Part shown: positions 1 to 5,540 of the stretch, one piece after another
Position numbering within the stretch: the stretch's first letter is position 1
Layout: every line of letters begins with the position of its first letter
Source: JBDKUD01 sp050943315
GTDB taxonomy: Bacteria; Bacillota; Syntrophomonadia; Syntrophomonadales; Syntrophomonadaceae
Assembly: GCA_050943315.1 (NCBI GenBank)
Contig: JBMNOY010000082.1
Span: forward strand, 1-5,629
Direction: 5' to 3'
DNA: 5,629 nucleotides
Notes under the pieces: model-generated
Told to the model about the DNA's origin: nothing
What the model saw: only the letters and a program-made list of their open reading frames with translations
Database searches by the model: none
Made by a program: the position numbers and the translations under genes

Positions 1-262
1 CGCTGGCAGTTGTGGCATAAGGGTGGGTTGCATCTATGACCCAGTCAAATTGATGTTTGGCCATCAATTGGGCCATCTCTTCTCTTGTAAGCCTCCCGGA
101 AAGCACCTTGAGTTGCTTACTATTGGAGGGCAACAATTTCTTACCGTAATCAGTAGCCACACAGGCATATACCAGCAGATTCCGATTATAAATGCGGCAA
201 GAAAGGGCTTCCAACAGCTTACGTCCTTCTATGGTACCAGCAAAAACTAGTATTTCAGACAT
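1..262 (-). CDS. cbiJ: Cobalt-precorrin-6A reductase, N-terminal part (runs off window)
   Basis: Cytoplasmic NAD(P)H-dependent reductase of the CobK/CbiJ family, which reduces the macrocycle of (cobalt-)precorrin-6A to 6B. Only the first 87 codons are present; the gene continues past the left edge, and the family is usually about 250 residues. The N-terminus reads MSEILVFAGTIEGRKLLEAL, the typical first strand and glycine-rich turn (AGTIEGR, residues 8-14). It is followed by VATDYGKKLL (35-44), SGRL (55-58) and the family signature DATHPYA (77-83). The ATG overlaps the end of cbiH by 8 nt (stop at 257-255, start at 262-260), and an AAGGGGA-type ribosome binding site lies within the cbiH end, so the two are probably translationally coupled. 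The assignment to CbiJ/CobK is firm. Calling the substrate cobalt-bound follows from cbiK, cbiD and the other anaerobic genes in the same operon. Confidence 0.93.
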   Translation of the reverse strand, partial: MSEILVFAGTIEGRKLLEALSCRIYNRNLLVYACVATDYGKKLLPSNSKQLKVLSGRLTREEMAQLMAKHQFDWVIDATHPYATTAS

Positions 263-983
263 TCCGGTATCCCCTTGGAGTTACTAGTTTTCCACTCAAT
301 TCTTTGGTTTGAGAATTCCCAATAAAAACGGTTGTAAACATATCTACCCGGGTTTCCTTCAATTCTCCCAGGGTTAATATAGTACCTTGCTCCCCTTCCC
401 GGCCAATATTATGTACATATCCACACCTGGTATTTGCTGCTCGATACTGTAAAATGATTTCGCAGGCTTTCCTTAGATGATCTTTTCTTTTTTTGCTGGC
501 CGGATTATATAAACAAAGAACAAAATCAGCCATAGCGGCACAGGCAAGCCGTTTCTCAATCAATTCCCAGGGAGTGAGCAGGTCGCTTAAGCTAATGACG
601 GCAAAGTCATGGGTCAGCGGAGCTCCTAAAACAGCTGCACCGCTGCAGGCTGCGGTAATACCGGATACAACTTCAATCTCTACCGGTTCATACTGCTGGG
701 CAACTTCGTACATCAGCCCAGCCATTCCATAAACACCAGCATCCCCGCTGCCCACCATGGCTACCCGCTGTCCTTTTAAAGCTTCCCGTATAGCAAGGTG
801 GCAACGTTCGGTCTCTTTTTTCATAGGGGTCGATACCAATTTCTTATGTTCGAATCTTTTTCGGATTAAATCAATATACAGATCATAACCGGCAATTATA
901 TCACAAGTCTCAAGCATATGCATGGCCCTTGGGGTTATTTGATCCAATCCCCCCGGACCAAGGCCTACCACATATATTTTCAA
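255..983 (-). CDS. cbiH: Cobalt-precorrin-3 (C17)-methyltransferase, TTG start
   Basis: SAM-dependent tetrapyrrole methylase that methylates C17 and drives ring contraction to form cobalt-precorrin-4 (CobJ in the aerobic route). With a TTG start at 983 the product has 242 residues, normal for the family, and begins (M)KIYVVGLGPGG. Visible motifs are the SAM-site GLGPGG (7-12), CDIIAGYDLY (27-36), GSGDAGVYGMAG (78-89), VVSGITAACSGAA (105-117), SLSDLLTPW (131-139), YNPASKKR (159-166), HNIGREGE (191-198) and the C-terminal VTPRGY (234-239). The chosen start has GGGAGG (997-992) placed 8 nt upstream. A second in-frame TTG at 1022 also has a good site and would add 13 residues (MCSWLYSLWEAAK) not expected in the family. 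The 65-nt gap to cbiF is where cbiG often sits in other operons; cbiG is not here. The stop overlaps cbiJ. Confidence 0.95.
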   Translation of the reverse strand: MKIYVVGLGPGGLDQITPRAMHMLETCDIIAGYDLYIDLIRKRFEHKKLVSTPMKKETERCHLAIREALKGQRVAMVGSGDAGVYGMAGLMYEVAQQYEPVEIEVVSGITAACSGAAVLGAPLTHDFAVISLSDLLTPWELIEKRLACAAMADFVLCLYNPASKKRKDHLRKACEIILQYRAANTRCGYVHNIGREGEQGTILTLGELKETRVDMFTTVFIGNSQTKELSGKLVTPRGYRNV

Positions 984-1036
984 TTTCGCTGCCTCCCATA
1001 GTGAATATAGCCAGCTGCACAACTAATGGTCTCCTG
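984..1036 (-). promoter_or_regulatory. Two ribosome binding sites with two in-frame TTG starts for cbiH
   Basis: CAGGAG at 1036-1031 lies 8 nt before the TTG at 1022-1020. GGGAGGC at 997-991 lies 7 nt before the TTG at 983-981. Both TTG codons are in the cbiH frame with no stop between them. The downstream one places the SAM-binding strand at residues 3-10, as in related proteins, and is preferred. The upstream one could give an extended protein or could be a relic start of a lost gene. That both sites look usable is seen directly; whether both are used is unknown. Confidence 0.55.
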
Positions 1037-1048
1037 CCCATCAGCTTT

Positions 1049-1816
1049 TTACCTTTTATCCTGTTTACTCGCTGCTCTAAATTCATGGGTAAAGACTGGA
1101 TCATAGAGTTTTGAGCGGTCATAACTGTCGCCTAAAAACTTTCCCACTACGATCAGAGCCGTCTTGGTAATTCCATTTTCCCGGGCAACTTGCGGAAGCG
1201 TATCAACAGTACATCTAAATATCTTCTCATCCGGCCAGGTTGCCTTATAGACAATGGCCGCCGGTGTATCACCTTGGTACCCGCCTATTAACAGCCGTTC
1301 TCGCAAAGGCTCTAGCAGCCCGGTGCTTAGAAAAATAACCATTGTGGCCTGATGCTGGGCCAGTAGTGAAATCTCTTCCTTTTCCGGGACCGGAGTTCTC
1401 CCTTCCATTCTGGTTATGATTACCGTCTGCGTTATATCAGGAAGGGTATATTCAGCTTTCAGGCTTGCCGCGGCACCAAAGCAAGAGCTTACCCCCGGAA
1501 CCACATCATATTCAATGCCAGATTGCTCCAGTAAATCCATTTGTTCTCGAATAGCTCCATAAATACTGGGATCACCACTATGCAGTCTTACGGTCATTTT
1601 CCCCTGAGCTTCGGCATCCTTCATAACGGCAATAACTTCCTCAAGGGTCATGGACGCACTATTATATATCTGGCATCCTGGCTTGGCAAGTTTCAAGTGC
1701 TCCGGGTTTACCAAAGAGCCTGCATAGATTATTACGTCTGCTTCTTTAAGCAGCTTCTGCCCCCTGACCGTAATTAAATCTGCAGCACCCGGACCTGCTC
1801 CCACAAAATTAACCAT
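1049..1816 (-). CDS. cbiF: Cobalt-precorrin-4 (C11)-methyltransferase
   Basis: SAM-dependent methylase that adds the C11 methyl group to cobalt-precorrin-4, giving cobalt-precorrin-5A (CobM in the aerobic route). The product is 255 residues, the usual size. It shows the methylase N-terminal loop GAGPGAADLITVRG (6-19), YAGSLVNPEH (31-40), HSGDPSIYGA (79-88), the VPGVSS turn (106-111), TRMEGRTP (135-142, characteristic of CbiF/CobM) and the family C-terminus SKLYDPVFTHEFR (235-247). The ATG at 1816 is preceded by GAAGGAG five nucleotides upstream, one of the best ribosome binding sites in the operon, so the start is secure. It follows cbiL by 28 nt. Its product would normally go to CbiG for lactone opening, but no cbiG follows. 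It is distinguished from the other three methylases here by the TRMEGRTP and HEFR segments. Confidence 0.96.
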   Translation of the reverse strand: MVNFVGAGPGAADLITVRGQKLLKEADVIIYAGSLVNPEHLKLAKPGCQIYNSASMTLEEVIAVMKDAEAQGKMTVRLHSGDPSIYGAIREQMDLLEQSGIEYDVVPGVSSCFGAAASLKAEYTLPDITQTVIITRMEGRTPVPEKEEISLLAQHQATMVIFLSTGLLEPLRERLLIGGYQGDTPAAIVYKATWPDEKIFRCTVDTLPQVARENGITKTALIVVGKFLGDSYDRSKLYDPVFTHEFRAASKQDKR

Positions 1817-1844
1817 AGCTTCTCCTTCACTTCCGTTTTTGGTA

Positions 1845-2567
1845 TTATTGATCTTTTACAACTAAGATGGAATAATAGCCAGCATTTGCATCAATAGCAT
1901 CTACTCCCTCCAAGACCCTCTCGCCTTCCATACCACAGCGTTCTACCATCTTAACCACCGGAATCGAGTCCATTTCACCAAGAAGAGCTTTTATTTTGAC
2001 CATGGATTTTCCGGCCTTCATTAGTACTCGCGTTCCCTTTAAAGCCAAAGCCTTTTCAATTCCTTCATAGGAAGCCGGTATAATATGCAGGGGTTGGGCT
2101 GCCTCGGTGAGGCCTTCGTTGATTCTGGCCGCAACCGCACAGAATGAAGGAATTCCCGGAATAATCTCCGCATCATACCCCCTGGCAACAATTCTGTTAT
2201 GTATATAAATATAAGTAGAATAAATGGACGGATCCCCCAGGGTTAAAAAAGCTATATTCTTGCCCTTTTTTAGCTCTGCGATTACCTTTTTGGCTGCTGC
2301 TTCATGACTTGTTTCCAAAAGCTCTCGGTCACGAGTCATGGGCATTGAGACTTCCAATAACTCCTTGGCAGTAATTTCCGGAACCGCACCTCGGGCAATT
2401 TCATAAGCCAGGTTACGTTCCTTACCGGTTGCCGGAACTGCAATTACCGGGCACTCTCTTATCAATCTGGCTGCCTTCATGGTCATCAGTTCTGGATCTC
2501 CCGGTCCCACACCTATTCCGTATAGTTTCCCCAGTCTGTTTTTCATTTGTTCTACTGTCCTCACCAT
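1845..2567 (-). CDS. cbiL: Cobalt-precorrin-2 (C20)-methyltransferase
   Basis: SAM-dependent methylase that acts first on the cobalt-loaded ring, methylating C20 of cobalt-precorrin-2 (cobalt-factor II) to give the 3-level intermediate (CobI in the aerobic route). The 240-residue product shows GIGVGPGDPELMTMKA (17-32), the typical CbiL/CobI start with GDPELMT. It also has TLGDPSIYSTY (109-119), IIPGIPSFCAVAAR (135-148) and LMKAGKS (182-188), a family marker. The start is uncertain. The ATG at 2567 has no clear ribosome binding site and lies 15 nt after the cbiD stop, which would suit reinitiation. An ATG seven codons later (2546, MKNRLGKLYG) has GGTGAGG upstream, but about 12 nt away, which is long. 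The longer form is given. The gene directly follows cbiD, with no room for cbiE or cbiT. Confidence 0.95.
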   Translation of the reverse strand: MVRTVEQMKNRLGKLYGIGVGPGDPELMTMKAARLIRECPVIAVPATGKERNLAYEIARGAVPEITAKELLEVSMPMTRDRELLETSHEAAAKKVIAELKKGKNIAFLTLGDPSIYSTYIYIHNRIVARGYDAEIIPGIPSFCAVAARINEGLTEAAQPLHIIPASYEGIEKALALKGTRVLMKAGKSMVKIKALLGEMDSIPVVKMVERCGMEGERVLEGVDAIDANAGYYSILVVKDQ

Positions 2568-2582
2568 CTTTGCTAAACCGCT

Positions 2583-3734
2583 TTACTTTTTGGTCAATTT
2601 ATTCAACAAATCTTTGGCCTCGGTTGTCTGCCCTAAATATCCATATTGATTAGAAAATATTATTGCTCCAATTTGCAGTTGGTGCTTAACTCTTTCTTTT
2701 ATATGAAAGTCCATATTTTTTAAAAGGGACTGCATCGTCTTTTCTCTTATTCCAGCTTCATCTAAAACCGCCACTGCTTCTTCGGTAGTAATACAATTCA
2801 TGAGATTTTTCATAGTCTCCTGGGGAGCTCCTGCCAGTGCTGCATGTACACCGATAATCTCCATGCGTGCATCACCGTACTTGGAATGGGTGTTCATAAT
2901 ACCAGCTGCCAGCTTTACAAATTTGCCCAGGTGACCTACCAGCAATACCCCTTGGAACTGACAAAAAGCAGCGTTGTCCAGAGCTTCACCCACAAAATTA
3001 CTGCATTTTACCAGGCAAGTTTTTTTTATGTTCAGGTTGTTTTTTATAAAAGTCTCCCCATAGTTCCCTGGAGTAATAGCCAAATAGTCGGCGCCAGTAG
3101 CTTTTATCACATTCATTTCCACCTTTATGGTGTCAATTAAAGACTGGTCACTCATGGGCTCCACAATTCCGCTGGTCCCCAGTACTGAAATCCCCCCTAC
3201 AATTCCCAGTCGGGGATTAAATGTTTTTTTGGCGATTTCAACCCCTTCCGGAATTGAGATTTCAACCAGGAGTTTGCCGGTATAGTTAAATTTATCACAA
3301 ATCGTTTTAACTTGTTCGGCGATCATTCTCCTGGGAACAGGGTTGATTGCTGCCTCTCCCACCGGGCAAGCCAGTCCTGCTTTGGTGACTCTTCCTACAC
3401 CAATTCCCCCGGTAATAGTGATGTGAGGTTCTGTTGTTACCGGGCCCGGCGTTTTAGATACCCTGGCATAGACAAGAATTCCGTTGGTGACATCAGGGTC
3501 ATCACCACTGTCTTTTCTTACCGCGCAGCTCGCCCAATTCTCTCCTGTTTCAGTTTTCTCCACAGGAATTTCTAACCTCACACCGATGGGGGTGGCAAGG
3601 GAAATCATTTCATCACCGGGAATTTTGGCTCCCAAAAGCAAAGCAGTGGCACGCTGAGCAGCAGCCGCGGCACAACTCCCGGTAGTATATCCACATCTTA
3701 ACCGTTTATTATTTTTGTAAACATAATGCTCCAT
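2583..3734 (-). CDS. cbiD: Cobalt-precorrin-5B (C1)-methyltransferase
   Basis: CbiD methylates C1 of cobalt-precorrin-5B to give cobalt-precorrin-6A. It is specific to the anaerobic pathway and unrelated in fold to the CbiL/F/H methylases. The 383-residue product carries the family hallmarks in order: RCGYTTGSCAAAAA (13-26), SGDDPDVTNG (76-85), GGIGVGRVTKAGL (109-121), VGEAAINPVPRRMI (125-138), NPRLGIVGGISVLGTSGIV (173-191) with EPMSDQSL (192-199), TPGNYGE (221-227), KCSNFVGEALD (243-253) and VGHLGKFVKLAAGIMNTHS (266-284). The ATG at 3734 has only a weak ribosome binding site (AGCGGGT, six nucleotides upstream), whose GCGG could pair with CCGC near the cbiK stop. It sits 51 nt after cbiK and 15 nt before cbiL. 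In many operons cbiE and cbiT follow cbiD; they are absent here. Identification is secure. Confidence 0.97.
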   Translation of the reverse strand: MEHYVYKNNKRLRCGYTTGSCAAAAAQRATALLLGAKIPGDEMISLATPIGVRLEIPVEKTETGENWASCAVRKDSGDDPDVTNGILVYARVSKTPGPVTTEPHITITGGIGVGRVTKAGLACPVGEAAINPVPRRMIAEQVKTICDKFNYTGKLLVEISIPEGVEIAKKTFNPRLGIVGGISVLGTSGIVEPMSDQSLIDTIKVEMNVIKATGADYLAITPGNYGETFIKNNLNIKKTCLVKCSNFVGEALDNAAFCQFQGVLLVGHLGKFVKLAAGIMNTHSKYGDARMEIIGVHAALAGAPQETMKNLMNCITTEEAVAVLDEAGIREKTMQSLLKNMDFHIKERVKHQLQIGAIIFSNQYGYLGQTTEAKDLLNKLTKK

Positions 3735-3785
3735 TTTTTTACCCGCTTCTCTATGGTATGGTTGTTAAAGAGCGGAAAAGATTGA

Positions 3786-4601
3786 CTATACTGCATTTAA
3801 CATTCCTTTAGATTCCGGTATTGCTGCTGCAATATGTTCTAAGAAAATGTCCCTGATGGCCTGTATTTCACCCAATCCCTGCAATAAGCATTTTACTTCA
3901 TAGCCAGCACCTGCAAAAATGCTTTTCCAGGAATCTTCTGCATCGCCGGCCATATCATTTACAGCATGATCACCTGCTACGATCATCAGCGGTAACAGAA
4001 TAACCCTTTGCGGGTGGTATGATCTTACTCGCTTCTCTACTGTGTCCACATCCGGATAAGCCTCGACTGTTCCCACGAAAACATTGGCGTAACCCTGTTC
4101 TTTGAATTGCTTATCTAAAGCTGTATATACAGTATTTACACGATGCCCGGTACCATGTCCCATTAAGACTAATGCCTCACGGTCATCAAGGTCAGGAAAC
4201 TGACCCATTATAGCTCGTATGACCTTCTGATAATCCTCGGTATGGGTCAGGAGTGGACTACCAATTTTTATTTTCTCGAACTTATCTACATATCTGGTGA
4301 CAACTGTTTCCATCTCCTCGTTCATCTGTCCATTGATTACATGTGTGGGTTGGACTATTACTGTTTGAAATCCATCTTCAAGCAGACGGTCCATAGCAGC
4401 GGTTACATTATCAACGACAATCCCATCTCTATTAGCCAATACCTCTATTATCCTTCCACTTGTGAAGGCTCTTCTGATCTCATATTCAGGGTAGGCTGCG
4501 GCAATATCCTTTTCAATCGCCCCAATGGTCTTTTCTCTAGTTTCATGATGGCTTGTACCAAAGCTAACGACCAAAATAGCCTTTTTATTGATTTTTTCCA
4601 T
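3786..4601 (-). CDS. cbiK: Sirohydrochlorin cobaltochelatase
   Basis: Class II chelatase that inserts Co2+ into sirohydrochlorin without ATP, the committed step of the anaerobic B12 route. The 271-residue product matches the CbiK family length (about 264 in Salmonella) and has two related halves. The N-terminus AILVVSFGTSHHETREKTIGAI (8-29) and VQPTHVINGQMNEEM (83-97) are typical of CbiK rather than of the short CbiX chelatases. By comparison with Salmonella CbiK, the metal and catalytic ligands are probably His149 in MGHGTGH (147-153), Glu180 in GTVEAYPDV (177-185) and His212 in VAGDHAVNDMAGD (208-220). There is no signal peptide, so this is a cytoplasmic enzyme, unlike the exported CbiK forms of some sulfate reducers. 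The ATG at 4601 has GAGGT seven nucleotides upstream. It is the first gene of the closely spaced cbi group and follows cobU after a 212-nt gap. Confidence 0.96.
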   Translation of the reverse strand: MEKINKKAILVVSFGTSHHETREKTIGAIEKDIAAAYPEYEIRRAFTSGRIIEVLANRDGIVVDNVTAAMDRLLEDGFQTVIVQPTHVINGQMNEEMETVVTRYVDKFEKIKIGSPLLTHTEDYQKVIRAIMGQFPDLDDREALVLMGHGTGHRVNTVYTALDKQFKEQGYANVFVGTVEAYPDVDTVEKRVRSYHPQRVILLPLMIVAGDHAVNDMAGDAEDSWKSIFAGAGYEVKCLLQGLGEIQAIRDIFLEHIAAAIPESKGMLNAV

Positions 4602-4813
4602 AGGATTTACCTCGCTTCATTAGAACTATTTTGCCAACTTGAAAACGGTCTTATCTTATTGTCAATTAGACCTTCGGCTGCCAGTTTTTATTTTTCTTAG
4701 GTCAGTAGGTGGTAATTTTCACGGCCCGCTTAACTCTGCGCTGGAGAATATAATTAAGGTTCATTGCGGAAAGGAGATATCTTGAAACACATTGACGGAA
4801 AGGAACTGGCTGC
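4602..4813. other. 212-nt cobU-cbiK gap, no assigned gene
   Basis: This is by far the longest gap within the minus-strand operon. I see no cobalamin riboswitch core, no tRNA and no convincing terminator. On the minus strand there is a perfect -35-like TTGACA (4665-4660), but the best -10 at 17 nt spacing (TCAAGT, 4642-4637) is poor, so a cbiK promoter is only suggested. Short inverted repeats (4647-4651 with 4668-4672, and 4669-4673 with 4699-4703) share one arm and could form alternative RNA helices. On the plus strand, TATAAT (4749-4754) is followed by AAAGGAG (4770-4776) and a TTG start (4782) of a 39-codon frame that runs into the cobU 3' end. The gap could be a scar of lost genes or a leader for cbiK. 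Confidence 0.5.
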
Positions 4814-5365
4814 TCATAATCCTTTAGTTAGAGCTTTTAATTCAATTGGAATACCTGCAATCGTTATATACGCCTCATCTGCAGAGGAAGCCATCTTTTG
4901 ATTCACACGCCCCATAATATCTCTATACAGCCGGGAAAGAGGATCACCAGGGACGATGCCCCAACCCACCTCGTTTGAAACTATAATCACATGTGCGGCT
5001 GATTCCAAGCTTATCCTTGTTAATTCCGACATCTCCTTTATTATCTGTTCTTCATCCGTAGCACCAGGTCGTAATAACAAGTTGCTCACCAGGAGAGTCA
5101 AACAATCCAAAAGAAAAACATGTCCCGGCTCATCCAATTCCTTGATAACCTGAGCAGGGTGCAGGTCCTCTTCTATGGTTTGCCAGTGACTTGGTCTGCG
5201 CGCCTGATGGTGTGCAACTCGCTCCCTCATTTCATCATCACCCGGCACGCAAGTTGCAATATAAATTACCTTCCCTGCTAACTCTGCAGCCATCTTTTCG
5301 GCAAAAAGGCTCTTACCGCTTCTAGCTGCACCGGTTACAAAAACCAATTTACCCCTGGACGCCAT
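4814..5365 (-). CDS. cobU: Adenosylcobinamide kinase / adenosylcobinamide-phosphate guanylyltransferase
   Basis: Bifunctional cytoplasmic enzyme (CobU; CobP in the aerobic nomenclature) that phosphorylates adenosylcobinamide and transfers GMP to it, making AdoCbi-GDP for the cobalamin synthase CobS. The 183-residue product starts MASRGKLVFVTGAARSGKS. It shows the P-loop GAARSGKS (12-19), IATCVPGDDEMRERVAHH (36-53) with RRPSHWQTIEE (56-66), LLDCLTLLVSNLL (85-97), VSNEVGWGIVPGDPLSR (129-145), and GRVNQKMASSADEAY (152-166). By comparison with Salmonella CobU, His52 is the likely guanylylated residue (His46 there). The ATG at 5365 is chosen because AAGGAG lies eight nucleotides upstream; an in-frame ATG at 5383 would add six residues but has no such site. 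It leads the operon, just after the rRNA genes, and is separated from the ring-synthesis genes by 212 nt. No cobS or cobC accompanies it here. Confidence 0.96.
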   Translation of the reverse strand: MASRGKLVFVTGAARSGKSLFAEKMAAELAGKVIYIATCVPGDDEMRERVAHHQARRPSHWQTIEEDLHPAQVIKELDEPGHVFLLDCLTLLVSNLLLRPGATDEEQIIKEMSELTRISLESAAHVIIVSNEVGWGIVPGDPLSRLYRDIMGRVNQKMASSADEAYITIAGIPIELKALTKGL

Positions 5366-5371
5366 TTGCTT

Positions 5372-5380
5372 GTCTCCTTC
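5372..5380 (-). promoter_or_regulatory. Ribosome binding site deciding the cobU start
   Basis: GAAGGAGAC reads toward the ATG at 5365-5363, with eight nucleotides between AAGGAG and the start codon. This favours that start over the ATG at 5383-5381, which lies upstream of the site itself. Confidence 0.75.
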
Positions 5381-5426
5381 CATAAACCTAATAGTTTTCC
5401 AAAATCATCATTTGTATACTTCTTTC

Positions 5427-5451
5427 ATTATAATCTAACATATGTATTCAA
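5427..5451 (-). promoter_or_regulatory. Candidate cobU promoter, perfect -10 only
   Basis: A perfect TATAAT (5432-5427) lies about 62 nt upstream of the cobU start. The nearest -35-like hexamer, TTGAAT (5451-5446), is only 13 nt away, too close for a normal sigma-70/SigA promoter, and there is no TGn extension. A transcript from here would have a leader of roughly 50-55 nt, too short for a riboswitch. The region is AT-rich, so a chance match is quite possible. Confidence 0.3.
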
Positions 5452-5461
5452 CTGGTAACTA

Positions 5462-5490
5462 CCTATAGATATTGATTTCATTTGGAACAA
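5462..5490 (-). promoter_or_regulatory. Candidate cobU promoter, weak hexamers at 17-nt spacing
   Basis: TTGTTC (5490-5485) and TATAGG (5467-5462) are separated by exactly 17 nt on the minus strand, between the 5S gene and cobU. Each hexamer matches only part of the SigA consensus. A small near-palindrome, GGTAGTTACC (5463-5454), overlaps the expected transcription start. This is an alternative to the TATAAT noted closer to cobU. Confidence 0.25.
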
Positions 5491-5528
5491 TTTTTTCCCG
5501 GTCAGTAATGATTAATCAAAGTACTACA

Positions 5529-5540
5529 GAAAAAAATAAA
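5529..5540 (-). terminator. U-rich tract after 5S rRNA, possible end or processing site of the rRNA transcript
   Basis: Immediately after the mature 5S 3' end the minus strand reads TTTATTTTTTTC. No dedicated GC-rich hairpin lies between the 5S gene and this tract, so if it terminates transcription the 5S helices themselves would have to serve as the stem. It may instead only mark a 3' trimming region, leaving the rRNA transcript able to run on toward cobU. Confidence 0.3.

Noticed and set aside
910..1122. Minus-strand 70-codon frame bridging the cbiF-cbiH gap
   Set aside because: It overlaps both well-identified genes in another frame, has no family resemblance, and does not match CbiG.
2844..3140. 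Plus-strand 98-codon frame opposite cbiD
   Set aside because: It lies wholly antisense to strongly conserved CbiD motifs and has no supporting signal.
4242..4700. Plus-strand 152-codon frame opposite the start of cbiK
   Set aside because: Most of it is antisense to conserved cbiK codons, and the translation looks like random shadow sequence with no recognisable domain.
4720..4750. Shared words GCTTAACT and GCGCTGGAG between this gap and the 5S gene
   Set aside because: The two words occur in the opposite order in the 5S gene and the rest does not align, so this is not a 5S fragment.
4702..4764. Minus-strand 20-codon frame MNLNYILQRRVKRAVKITTY in the cobU-cbiK gap
   Set aside because: Its ATG has no ribosome binding site (the bases upstream are the complement of the plus-strand AAAGGAG), and the basic short peptide has no visible family.
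5454..5463. GGTAACTACC near-palindrome in the cobU leader as an operator
   Set aside because: The arms are only 4 bp, the flanks do not extend the symmetry, and no second copy was seen.
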